A stretch of 64,000 bases of DNA from Branchiostoma floridae (taxonomy: Eukaryota > Chordata > Leptocardii > Amphioxiformes > Branchiostomatidae): positions 11,625,802 through 11,689,801 of the forward strand of contig NC_049991.1 in assembly GCF_000003815.2 (NCBI RefSeq), given 5' to 3'. This document shows positions 24,028 to 36,633 of the stretch, in pieces (position 1 is the first letter of the stretch; each line of letters opens with the position of its first letter). Both the position numbers and the translations under genes were made by a program. A model generated the notes under the pieces. That model worked only from the letters and a program-made list of their open reading frames with translations. It ran no database searches and was not told the DNA's origin.

Positions 24028-24211
24028 GCTGTTTCTGTAACAGCGGTATATTCTCAAATACTCAATTTTACGTACGTCCCATCAAAAAGACGGATGCAAC
24101 CCCAATCAAGACGCCTATCTAGGATTGAATCAGGCTCTCCCAGTTACCAACTGATCGCAACACGGAGCTTAACTGTGCAGCCCAACCAGTTGAGCTACAT
24201 GGACATCCCTT
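24028..24211 (-). repeat. tRNA-derived SINE-like repeat, copy 3
   Basis: On the minus strand: ATGTAGCTCAACTGGTTGGG (A-box), GATTCAATCCTAGATAGGCG (B-box), GGGGTTGCATCCGTC, ending ATATACCGCTGTTACAGAAA. It retains the best tRNA-like head of the three copies. Confidence 0.6.
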
Positions 24212-25854
24212 GATGATAGACAAAAATTCAGTTTAAGAAGAAGGAGAGAGGGACACAGAGGGAGAGTGTAACGGGGCGATACGCATGGTGACAGGTGTCT
24301 CAAAGAATGATGAAGCTTAAGTCTACGCCAACAGAGTTTTTTCTGTGCTCTTCCACAATTTACAGCTGTACACGTGCCAAAATGTGATAAAGATATGCAG
24401 TCATGTCTTTCCCCATCTGGGAATCAGGTTACCAAAGGAAATCGCATAAAGGGACGTCTAGAATACAATATCTGAGACCATTTATCATCATAGCCCTCTT
24501 ATATTTAGCCATTCAATAATTTCCTGAAACGTTCAGCTCTATGATAAAGGCAGTTTGAGCTGAAATTACGGACAGAACTTCTAATGATCCTACGGTTTAT
24601 TGAAGAATCAGCTTTATAGGTTGGTGCCAGGTAACAGTCGATACGGCACATTTGGGCTATTGTTCAATGGTATCAACCTACATTCCCATCTTTCCGAACG
24701 AATCCATTTTCTGTGCGAAAACGTTTTGCATAATCATCACGATATTGAAATGAGTACACTAAATAGGTTGTTTGTAACCGTACGCTGTCAGATGTACGTT
24801 CTAAATCCACATTTTATTGTTTACTGTTTATTGTTTATTGGCTCCTTTAGTTTTAACAGCTTTTTACAGCTTATTATGTCAACACAATTAAGAAAAGTCG
24901 GTGAAATTAACAACATTTAAGCGTTGATGCATAGCTTTCTTCTTTCTATAATGTATAAAAACCACTACATGCAATATAAATAGACATAAACAAAGTTTCA
25001 ATTGCTAGGACCCGTTGCCAAGGATGTAATGTAAAATATACTTGATTGGTATTTCTGTGTAGGTAATGAGGTTACCCAATGTCAGCCACATTTCCAGTCT
25101 ACTGCCTTACTACAACGGACTTTCCAAATTGAAACTGTACATTCGCTTATCTGACAAGTACAGACATGTTCTACATGTCTTCCCAGCTAGCCAGAAATTG
25201 TTTCGACATATCAAATGGTGCCTGTTTGTATCCCCGTGTGCGGTTACTTCGTGCACTCAATTAAGAGCTAAAATAACACCAGGAATGTTAAGTGCGCTGT
25301 GAAGATTTATCATTGCCTCTATGGGATGGGAAATTGTGTACAAGCCTGGAATGGGCACGAGCATCTGTATGATACTAATACGTCGTACGTGTCTGCAACA
25401 CCTTGAGTGACCTTGGTATGGGAACGTATCTAATTTCTGCACAGATTTCTTCGGAAAGGGAGAAGTTATGTTATAATCTGAGAGAGGTGTTAGGATTGAT
25501 GATTGTGCGGAAAGATGCTGTTGCGTACGCGCTCTTCTGTCATCAGAATGGTAAAGCTGCACAGAATAATTCGCTATAGAATTCATCTGACAATATCCTG
25601 ACAGTATCCAGAGTTGGAGCTAAAAGTGGCCAACACCCACAAGTAGAGTACAGCGCGTAATCCGGCACGCGGTGGTCAGTGACCCTGGCGTCCCAATACG
25701 GGACGGTCAATTTCGGCCAAAAAAAATTGGAAACTTGCCAGAGTAATTAGTCCAAGCAAAGGTTAGCTAGCATTGCCCCTCCGGCTGCGCAGCCAGCCAA
25801 ACCCTCTGGTAGCAAAACTCCCCTTGCAAATTATTCTCCCTATATGATAGTCAG

Positions 25855-25995
25855 CGCAGTCAGTCTGGTAGAGACTGATTGTGCTGGTCAAAACGAGCTA
25901 GGGGGATTCCTAGTCTCTACTAGATTGACCATGCTGGCTTTTACATAGGGCCAATTTCCCATTGTTCACCATAGGAAGGCCTGGTGGAGGCTAGG
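25855..25995. repeat. Degenerate foldback repeat
   Basis: GGTAGAGACTGATTGTGCTGG faces CTAGTCTCTACTAGATTGACC. GGCCTGGTGGAGGCTAGGGAA follows, which resembles the arms of the foldback at 49645. Decayed; boundaries uncertain. Confidence 0.35.
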
Positions 25996-28544
25996 GAATT
26001 TCCACGGTAAAACGAACCTGTAAATACTGTACTTAGCGTCTGTGTTTTCTTCCCCTACCGTTAAGCTAAGCTAATTTCTTCTTCCTGAGTTCATTTGAGC
26101 TGAACTGGCTCGAGATCCCTTTCACATATTTTCCCTTTCTAACAATATGGATAACCGGTATATAATATAGAATGTTTTTGCATACGATTGACTGATCAAT
26201 TTGGAATAAAATGAATTCCCCATTGCTATAAATTGCCATAAACAGATACTAGTACGACTCATCATTGATATTCGACTCAAGATCACCAAATTACCTTCAC
26301 CTTCGAGCATGTATGATAAGATAGATGGTGTTCAGATGAAATCTATAAAGTTACCAAAGTCGATGCGGTGAGGCCAGTCATCCAGAAATACTTCAAACAA
26401 AGGGAAACTGATTTATAGGCCTGTACGTGTTGCAGATTTTTACTCAAGGACAAAGCAATTTCGTCTTTTTATAGTGAAAGTACCGGCCTTGGAGCGAACC
26501 GGAAATCAAGTTAGGAACCTCACCGGGACTGCTTAATGCATGCTGGAGAGTGTGAGAAGCACTTTCCTCAAAGTGACTTTGAAGCACTCGCAATTTTTTA
26601 CACTTCCATCATGTGTGATAATGTCTGGATGGCTTCAAATACTGTACCTGCTTTGATGCTAAACATGAAACAAAAGTAGACCTGTGACTTTCATTCACAG
26701 GGTATGCCACGAGGGCGGATATCCTACAATACCCCAACATGTCCAACAGAAATTTAGTACTTTTGTACATTTGCTTTCAACCGACACGTTGAGTGGGAAG
26801 CACTAAAACGTTGTCGTTTCCAATTTGCGTTATCACCGTGATGGAGAGATGATCAGAAATGTGCCGTAAAGTGAACTGTGCGCCCACACAGTCGTTCCTT
26901 TCACGAGTCGGAGGATTGAAAGGAAGCAAAGTATGGGACATAAAAGACAAACTTTTACGTATCTGATGCGTAATTTGAGTCAGAACCTCAATGTCCACCT
27001 TTATTCCTTGTATTGAAACTATGTTTGTTGCAAAGATATTGAATCGTTTATGAGTGTTGAAAATGCCTTGTGCTAACCCAGTATGTTAAAATGTAGCACT
27101 GCTAGCAGAGCATAGGAAAGTCGTTGTCTTTATACTTTTACGTATTTCTCTTGTTTCATAACTAGTGCGAACATTTGATGACTGTGCCCCCTGTGTATTC
27201 TATGACGAATAAAGACGATATCTTTCATATGGTCAATACAAACCTAACAATAACAAATTACTGCCGACAAGAAGAGCTGCATGGATTTTTCAGTAATTGT
27301 GGACAAAAAACAGGCAAGGAGGACATGGACATATATCAAAGGATATAATGAACGTCATCAATTGTGTGAATGGACGTGGGGATATAACAGGTGTGCTGTT
27401 AGCACCACCTTGCAACTAAGTGAAGCCTCCTCCAAAGCAGGCTAGGGAGTTAGGCCACAACAAGTAAATGTTATGGATGACATCCTCTGCAGACTGCAAA
27501 AATAATGAGATAAGGCGAAAAAAAAACAAGATGGGCAAAAAAACAAGATGGCAAATTTTCAAAATAGACGTTGTAACAAGACTTGAAGTGACAAAATATG
27601 GCATCACAGCCAATAAGGCATTCATTCCTGTATTTAAGAAATGACCAAATGTAGTTAAAGTGACACTTGTGTGGTAGACTGGTATCATTAACCATGTTGG
27701 AAACTCATAGCTTCCATAGTTGTGCCACTTTTACAACTGTCTATCAAGTTGCACCTCTGCAACTACAGTCAATGCTACAGAGTCTCTAGTGTCAATTCTA
27801 CATTCAATGATTAGGTTACAACACAACCTTTACCCATTTTCGTATATCCGGCCTTCCCTTAAGAAGAAAAAAATTCTTGTTTTTTTTTCTGAAATCAGGC
27901 GAAAATTAATGAGCGCGCGGATGTCATCCACAAAATTTACTTGCTGTGGCCTTAGTCTTACGCAATCTGCGGTTGTGACTTGGTTGGCAAAGTTGCCTAC
28001 TAGTCTGCAAAAGTAAATCTGAAATGAAATCAATAAGGGTAATAATAGTCACCCCCTACGTTGACGTCTGTCTACCCCTCACTGTACCCTATAAAATGCA
28101 CGACCGACTTTATCTCTCCGCCCCAGCCTTTTAACTGCATAAAATAAATGATAATCAACGATATGTACTTTTGATAAAGTATGTATCCGGTGGATTTGAT
28201 ATTCATGGAATTTTCAAAACCACAAGATATGGAACTGATAAATTCCGGCTGTTAGAATCAACCGGCTTAAACCTTTGGCACGTTTTATCAGAGGTGCTCT
28301 GAAAAGGTGATCCCCGAATATTAAGTTTCAATAAAACAGAAGCTTTAAGTATTCATAATTCGTGCAAGCTCGGCAAGCAGTTTGATTTGAAAATAGGTTT
28401 TCACAGTTGATCTGAGTAGCTGGCGTGTATGCTATCAAGTGGACAATATGTCTGTAAAAAGTTATGTCTGCACTACTGCATAGAATACCTTCGTCTGAGA
28501 ATGTTCGGGAAGCGCCATACCCCAGTGCTAATGCCTATACTGTG

Positions 28545-28790
28545 AATGCCCTTATAGCTCAAGTACGTAGTAGCAACCTCACAACCTCATCTCCTGGTTC
28601 CAATTAGTTGGAAACTGGAAGACTCCGGTTCAATCCTGAGTAGGGCATCTCGACCTGGGCTGCACCCGTCTTTAAGCAGGGACGTAAAAAGGGGTCCGTG
28701 TTCGAGGAGATGCTTAGAGAAAGTTAAAAAGGATGTCGGGCTAGCTCCACCTCCCTGTAAAACATACCCTGCAACGGCTAGGCACTACAG
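28545..28790 (+). repeat. tRNA-derived SINE-like repeat, copy 2
   Basis: TGCCCTTATAGCTCAAG, then CCGGTTCAATCCTGAGTAGG (B-box), GGCATCTCGACCTGGGCTGC, and the tail AACATACCCTGCAACGG. Same module order as the copies at 19351 and 24028. Confidence 0.65.
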
Positions 28791-29769
28791 CGGTCTGAGC
28801 GAACAAATGAAAACGCATTTTGCATGCTATATGACAAATTCATTATACCTAGGCTCTGTGACATTTCAAATCATCATCACTGTGTTCTGCATCTCCAGTC
28901 TTAGAAGAGACCTGTAGCTGCATTCAGTCATTAATGAACAAGTTTGAATCTTTGACATTTCAAAATTGTCACATTACGCCAGTTATACACTAACGCCTTG
29001 AACTTCCCTTTCAGCTCCCAAGCTCTTGGCATTGCAACATGCCGATACTGGAGCATTCTTCTTACGATGGATGTTGTTAAAGACGACCAGCTTACAAGCT
29101 CGACATATGGTATGGTCTCGCCCAATTGCCACACGTTAATCATTGGTCCTCAAAGCAATTACTACCTTTAGCATGTTCAATAAAGAATCATCTCGTTAGA
29201 TCGATGCAATGTAGAAATGATGTAGAGAAACTAACGCCACTGTGGATATCGACAGTGTGTATATAGGACACTGGACAAGGACAGACCACAAAATGAAATA
29301 TGACAGTGACCGTTAAACCTGCCATGTGGTCTAAAGAAGCCTGAAGGACGATATATCATCCGTAGCTTTATTTCAGATTAGTTACATTTTGTAGTACTTC
29401 TGGACCTTTGTCTTACGACACCAGAAACATACGCCGACGTACAATCGTTAGATCGGCAGAATTCTAGAAGCAAAACCGATTCTCCAGGATTACTGCCTAG
29501 GACAATGGGTCGATGTGCCGGATTACATATCAGCACTGCATCAATCATGTTCTCTTTCGGGCACATGCGTCCAAACTCCCAATGGCCTATGATTGTTTAC
29601 CGCTGATGTCAATGTTCTTTGGTGCAAGGAAATAACTTCAATACCACCTCACCTATCCCTTGACCTTATAGTGGGTCGTTGGGGTACCAACTTCAATATG
29701 CCCTGCTAAAATTTAACTTAAGTCGATATTTTTCTCGTCCCATCCTCTCAACAACTCTTCCACAACTAG

Positions 29770-29793
29770 GCATATATATATATATATATATGT
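29770..29793. repeat. (AT)n microsatellite
   Basis: An uninterrupted run of about 20 alternating A and T bases, ending ATGTATATTTG. Other short simple repeats occur at 1541-1557 (GAAT), 36931-36946 (TATG) and 39797-39809 (TA). Confidence 0.85.
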
Positions 29794-30668
29794 ATATTTG
29801 TTTTAACGTGTTGACGAATGGTTAGGCAGAACAGTCCTATGATATTGCTCCAGTCATATTGTGCACTCAATGGCCACATACATTCAGCAGGTGTTGTAAG
29901 TGATGATGATGGTTTTCCAGAGGTCATATATGACGGCTAAGTTTGGCGGAGAAAATAGGTCACAGTACTGTTGTCTTGATTAAAACCATACGTCAAAGTC
30001 CAAAATGTATTTAACATAGATGAAGATATTTCCATTGGCTGGGAGTGAGATCTTGTTAACCTTTCCGTGTAGTCTTTTAATCAACCATGCCAAACAATCT
30101 AACTACATATCCAGCAACTTTGAAACTGTGCCAACACCCACCAACACGTTACTGTATACGGGGAGAATTGTTCGGAAAATCTATTGACTATGTCAATGTA
30201 TGTCTTGTCTTGCTGTCAGGTGGAAGACCATTGTTCTGCCATGTTTCCAATTACTGTCAGTAGTAACATAACCACTGTATGGTCTAATTTCTAACGTTAG
30301 AGTAATTTGTTTCCGTCCGTGTTAGAACAAACTCTCCACTGGCCAGGCGCCGTGGTTTTCGAGTGAAGTTTATAGGAGTTAGAATTACACACATATGCGA
30401 GGTGTGAAATAGTCGAATTTCACCTTTAATCATGTTCATTCATTAAAGTATGCATACTAATTAGATTAAATAAGTTTCTATCGTCCACACTTTTACACAA
30501 AATCAGGAAGACTTGAACTTCACGTGAGGTAAAATAGACATCTTCTTCTTAGATATGCCACCTGTCATATTTGTCTGGAACTGCGTAAGTTGCAGCTACT
30601 ACTTTTTTCGTGTGTATTCCTTGGTTTGCCTCTCTTCGGTAGGACTACGGTGAGTTGATTGCCGTAAT

Positions 30669-30752
30669 TTAGAGCGATGTGGAACGATGCATTGATTTAA
30701 AACATAACGTTAACGATTATGATCTAAATCAATATATCGTTCCAAAAGCTCT
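30669..30752. repeat. Near-perfect palindrome
   Basis: GGAACGATGCATTGATTTAA (from 30681) mirrors TAAATCAATATATCGTTCC (ending 30743) with almost no spacer; the short outer blocks AGAGC/GCTCT also pair. Probably the core of a small MITE. Direct repeats flank it: ATGGTTTTCGAGT-like text at 30352 and 30875, and CTTAGATATGC..CCTGTCATATTTGTC at 30548 and 30930. Confidence 0.6.
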
Positions 30753-32284
30753 ATATGATCAGAATCATATGCATGACGTGCAGCATTAAGTCGCCTAAAA
30801 TTACTGTTTCCGTTTTCATATCTTTATCATGCAAGCTTTTCCGTACGTGGCTAACTACGACTAGCTATGGGGTATGGTTTTCGAGTCAAGTTCATGCAAT
30901 TTTATAGGATATCTTATATAGATATCTTCTTAGATATGCAACCTGTCATATTTGTCATACATACATATTTGTCATATACCAGAACATCCACCGATTCTGC
31001 TATCTGAGCCGTCTCAAACTAGAACTCTCAATGTCAAACTGGTGTCCTTTTAATCCAGGTATCATTCCATTATCCGTGAGACTAAAAGCTTTTCAATGAC
31101 ACACTGTACCGCAAATCAAAATTCATCTATGCTAGAGATGCTTGAAACTTCTCTGACCTATTAGCTATATCCATAAGGTATATTTTGGCAGGATTGCTCT
31201 ACACATTCAGGGCATTGTCTTCATTTTGGCTGATCTTCAAGATTTTACGGCTGCCAACGCCAAGAGTCCCAAGGTTCAACACGGTGATCAAAAAAGGGAT
31301 GCTGTGTATATTGATCTGCGATCTTAATTATGCCCAGTGAAGGAGACCGCCGCAATCTTCTTTCGTAAATACTTTTTTAATTGACGCCATCGTAGAAACG
31401 TCGATCGTAATCAAGGCGCTAAATGCATGCTTACATGCACTATGGATATCAGGGATATCTCCATTGGGATCTTGTACCTTCATGGATGCTAGAAAGTTAT
31501 GAATAATATAATGTCTCTGACATTTGGTATATTTGCTTGAGCTGTGGTGGGGTTGTCTCAACGGCACGTGATACAATCAATGTGTTCTATATCTCACCAT
31601 TGGATTTTTCCATTTTCCAATATGTAATGTGTGAGACAAACGGTCACAACACCAATTGATCGCTAAGGGCAATGACCCCGCCATATCCAGACAGTACAAT
31701 ATTGTTCATGTTCTTGCCAGATATGAAATAACAATTTTTACGGCGCCTCGGGGGGCGACTATTTGTACAGTGTTATGACCGCTCTAAAATGGTCTTAAAA
31801 CTCGCGAATTCAGTAGTTCGATGGCCGCCTAAGTCATACCAAAGAATTTAAAAATAATACATACTGCTTTCTCTGCTTTACCTCTACCCTGATGTAGTAA
31901 TTGCACAAAGCTGTGTGGCCCAAGAGTTATTGAAACGGACCCCCCTCCCCCTATGCTTCGTCTGATATAGAAAAGGATCAAACTTAAAGTTTATATTGTA
32001 TGTACTACTTAGCGTAAGATTGAATCATCCGATGGCTGGAGGCGGCTTACTCTAATGTTTATTTGGGCGAGTTATAATACGGCCAAACGATACAAGGTTT
32101 CACTAATGACTTAAGTCATTACGGTTGGTACGAGCTACGTAAAGGAGCAACAACATTTCTAATCAGGCTCTAGAGGGATAAAATGTTATTGGCTGAAATC
32201 GTATTATTCCTCATTGATCTTTGAAAAGTCAAAAGTCTGAATTAGACAGAAGCTGAGAGGGGACGTGGTCTGTGGACAATATGA

Positions 32285-32540
32285 CACAAAAAACATTTGT
32301 GTGGAGCTGTGTGGAGTAACGTCAGAGTGTTCGACTCAGAACCAAGTGGCTCTGGGTTCCAACCCAGTAATGTCACCAATCTTGTGCCCTTAGGATAGGC
32401 ACTTTACACGACTTTCCTCACTCCAACCAGGTGTAATAGTGAGTTCCTAACTTCGATTGAAGAGCTAAAAGGCTCTGCGTTCCAATACCCTTTTGGCCTC
32501 AAAGGGCTATGGGGCACTGTTAATATAAGCTGCTAAACTT
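32285..32540 (+). repeat. Second SINE-like family, copy 1
   Basis: A tRNA-like B-box (GGCTCTGGGTTCCAACCCAG) is followed by CCAATCTTGTGCCCTTAGGA and AGGCACTTTACACGACTTTC. The latter block recurs inverted at 40735-40812, which marks it as dispersed. Confidence 0.5.
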
Positions 32541-34201
32541 GAGTGTTGTGCCACATCGTCTGTGTCTGTCTGAAAGCAAAACGAATCATTCTGGTAACCT
32601 AAAAATGTCTATCATCGTCCCAAAATGACAATAAGTCAGCGTTCAATATAAACACCACCCACATGTATCAGGATCCCGAAAAGCAATTTCCGTCTCTACT
32701 TTATCATCGTTTTACCTCCCTGCTCTCAACATGACACGTCGTTATCCAATATCCGATGAATGATTCTCCACTGACCGGGTTATTGAATGAACACAGATTT
32801 CTATAGCTACAAGGGACATCTCTATCATATTACTACAGCATTTTTACCTTTCTTGAGGAAATTAAGTCACATTGAAATATCTTATAAAAGTTAATGTCAA
32901 CTATATACCAACTAAATTTGATAACATTCAGAAGTGATAACGTCGGAAGTTCAGACTCATCTACTAGGGACAAGAGCTGCCTGAGTCTTCTGAGGGGCGT
33001 AGAAAACGGTTCGTCTTCTACGTGTTGTGATCCTAAAGTTTTGTGGCCTTTAAAATTATCTTAGAGAAGAATTCTTTGACAGGATGTTGAGGCTCTGGTT
33101 TCTCCTACCCCATTGATTCTAGTCCCTAGAGATGTGGGCTCGGGTTGAAGCCGATATGTGTCATGTTGAGACCGGTACAACACACCTGGAGAACGTACCA
33201 TAGCGTCCTGCAGCGACAAGCCATTCGTTCAAGCATTTTTGTACATGCACATGTCATCATGAAAGAATTGTGATTGGGTCGGAACGACAAACCTGAACTA
33301 TACATTACGGGGTCCTAAAGGAGTACACAAAGTTTTTTCGATGTAGAAAAGAATGTGATTCGGAAAGAATTACGTGCATACCGTCTCAGATCAGTAACAT
33401 CAACAGACCCATGGGGCCCACTGTATCGACAGTTTGCAATTGTTTTTGTTTTTTTAATTTAGAATTCAAGACTCCATAATTCTGAATTGATGACGGCTAG
33501 ATTTGAGATGTTTTATTTGTTTGGCACAGCATGACTTAACTCCCATGTGGAATTGGATAAGAGCAGTGTGCTAAACTATATTTGTTAAGATATCTCTAAA
33601 CACCAAGTTTGCAAAGTTACCGCAATGAAACTTGTATACCACATTTGTAGTCTATTCACATAGGCAAGTCAGACAAGTACACGAGGGTGGGTGCTGTACT
33701 GTAAATCAGTAGAATCGCACCAGGAATCACTGTCGGGCACTTGCAAATTGACTATTTTGTAGCAGACTTGCGACAGATCTACGGTTATCAAAGCTCCACC
33801 CTAAATCCTGTGGCTGGTGGATAGGGTGCTGTGGAGATGTTATTCATGGGGAGGGGATCGATACGACAATTGCGTAAATACCTAGTGCAGTAGAAGCTCC
33901 AACTTCCCAGAAGTAGTGTACTTGTAAATTGGTGATGTGATCTATACCCCGAATAATAGGGACACACCGCCGGGTATATAAAACAATCTCTCACACTTTA
34001 TACTGACCAATCATGTACTTTTACAATGTACAATAAAAGTACATGATTCTGGGATTCAGCAATAGAAGGCAGATAATAATGTCGATATAACCGGGCTCAT
34101 TCTGCAACATTAATTCTGCAACAATAAGTTTGTACAAATTGAAGTACATTTTGTTATAGAATGTTTGTCATACGCAGATATGTGCAAATTTCTGATAACT
34201 A

Positions 34202-34381
34202 CAGTGGAAGCCGCTTAATTGCACGGCCTATTTGCCAGTGAATTTCGTGCGATTATCCGGCTAGTGCAATAATGCGAAGTTATCTAGCTGGACCTCGCCG
34301 GTTTGGGATTTTGGGATTCCGTGCAATTAACAGAAGTGTGCACGTGCGTTAATCCGTTGTGCAATTAGCTGGCTCCTACTG
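34202..34381. mobile_element. pogo/Tigger-like MITE, 180 bp
   Basis: Left end CAGTGGAAGCCGCTTAATT and right end (reversed) CAGTAGGAGCCAGCTAATT are inverted repeats, flanked by TA on both sides (34200-34201 and 34382-34383). TA duplication and the CAGT start fit Tc1/mariner, pogo group. No coding capacity. Confidence 0.8.
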
Positions 34382-35528
34382 TATAAGTGGCATTTAACTG
34401 GACCGTAAATATGCACGTTTAACGAAGACCCTAATGTTCACGTACATTATGTCATCTAAGTATTACAATGTAAGATAATGTAAATCTTTAAAGTTGCATA
34501 TACATGAGGAAGAAGAAAGGGAAATGACTCTGACGCTATATTTTGAATATAGAATGACCTTTTTAAACCTTTACTTTATAGTTATCTACCTCAATGGGTA
34601 TTGTCCACACTTGGGCAGCAATATACAATAAGGATCATTGTCATTGTCATTATAAACTTGGAAATCTATCTTGATACAATCTAATTTGAAGGAAAATGAT
34701 TACTTATACTTCCATATACAACCACAGTGTTATTATAGTCTGGTTTATCCTACCGCAATACCTACTTCAAATACCTCTGGACGCGTCTGTACTTGATTGT
34801 AATGTTTCTATATCACCTTAAGCGTTGTGTGTATATATTTTCATTGTTGTTATGAATGTCTTTGCTATGGGCCAGTTGGTGCCTGTAATAAAGAATTAAT
34901 CAACATACAACAGAACTTTGAACAAGTGATCGACGTTGATCAATAGACTGCCGACGCTGATCAATACATTGCAGTTAAACACAATCACCACCCTGAGGGA
35001 TGACCCAAATACTCACTGTCGGGACATCCATTGCCTTGATCTTGTCGATAGGTTCACGCATTTGAAGAAAAAATCATTTAAATCTCTATTGAAAATCATT
35101 GTGGCATCTCTGTTAATACTATGATACGGCGCGGTCGCATTTGTCGTAAGACGTCATACAGAGGACATACGTCTTTGTCGTGACAAGACAATCATTTCCG
35201 TATCAATGCTATTCCAACAAGTGTGTTTGGAGACCTCATACCTCCATGAAATACTTTGAGCCTTAAGGGTATTTATTGTTTATCTTGTCTTATTCATAAT
35301 GCAAATAAGCCTGTTAAGTAATGTAACATAATCTACTGAAGGTATGTTTCATTTTACAAAATTACATATAAGATCATTTCGTTTGGTAGAATGTTTAAAT
35401 TTCAACATAAATTATGGAAATAACCGTATACTTTTATAATCTATATATAGTTGTGTGCACTTTTAAACTAATTTACACATGTCACAAGTAGGAAATTCCC
35501 ACCTTTTACCCCTGTGAAATTATTTAAC

Positions 35529-36633
35529 ATTAGAGTCCATTCCAAGACACCATGCGGATGTTTAGAATTGATTTTAAAGTTTTGTAATTATATATCTAGG
35601 ACATTTGATACTTCAGAAATATTTTTAACACTGTTTCAACTTTATAAATATTTCCCTGGTCCTGTAAAACTTTGGAAATATTCATGGTGTGGAATTGGAT
35701 ACTTCTAATGGTTTATGAATAATGATAACAGCATTCTACCATTATTTACCATTTTCTACCATTTTCTACCATTTTTTGTAAATGGTTCGGTGGGCTGGGA
35801 AGATAGCAATTCACACATCCTTGCAAAGTATGGTTGGGTGCCATGCAACAATACACCTTTCTCACGCGGCGGCCATGATAGATCGAAGAAGAGGTCAATG
35901 AGGCAAACAGACAAAACTTATTTCTAAAATCAGGTCCCATTTAGTTTTCCCCCAAACCACACAAATTTTTATGATATAAGATAGAATAATAAATATTACA
36001 AGAAGTGTTATGCACCGAAAGATGTAGCAATTTAGAGTAGTGTAGACTGACCCCATATTCCCTTAAGAGATGCAAAATAAAAACATATTAATGCAAATTT
36101 TTAACGAATTTGCAGCCATTGACTTATTGGTCGATTTCCTAATTGGCAGGCTACCATTGGTCGAACTGCTAATAATGATGGACAGCCTTTTGTTTGCCAC
36201 ATTGAACTCGTTTTAGATCTATCATGGCCGCCGTGTGAGAAAGGTGTATGGCCCACCACAAAGGATCCACCATGTACCAGTGCCCAGCAGTGAAATCTAA
36301 AAATATACAGATGCAACAATAGGGCTTACTTTTATGGGGGCAATAAACTAATTTTACCATTTGGCCAGGTTTACCATTTTTTGTAAATATTTGCAAATGT
36401 GAAATAATCACAGAGAGGTTTCACAATTATTCTAAATAAAGATATTTTTGTACAGTTACTTTCAAAATGTTTCTAAAATATTCAAAGAAATTCAAATAAA
36501 TTAGTATTTTCTTAGTCAAGTTTTTGAAAATAATTTAACTATTGTGGCTCAGATATTCTTTTATTCAAAATAATTCAGACTAATTATAAATATCGCCTAA
36601 AAACCCTCATGGTGTCTTGGAATGGACTCTAAT
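35529..36633. mobile_element. 1.1-kb foldback element
   Basis: The first 26 bases (ATTAGAGTCCATTCCAAGAC and on) are the exact reverse complement of the last 26 (36608-36633). A second pair of inner arms (35852-35884 with 36216-36248, containing CTCACGCGGCGGCCATGATAG) is also inverted with few mismatches. The interior is AT-rich with repeated TACCATTTT units. No transposase frame was seen. Confidence 0.7.
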
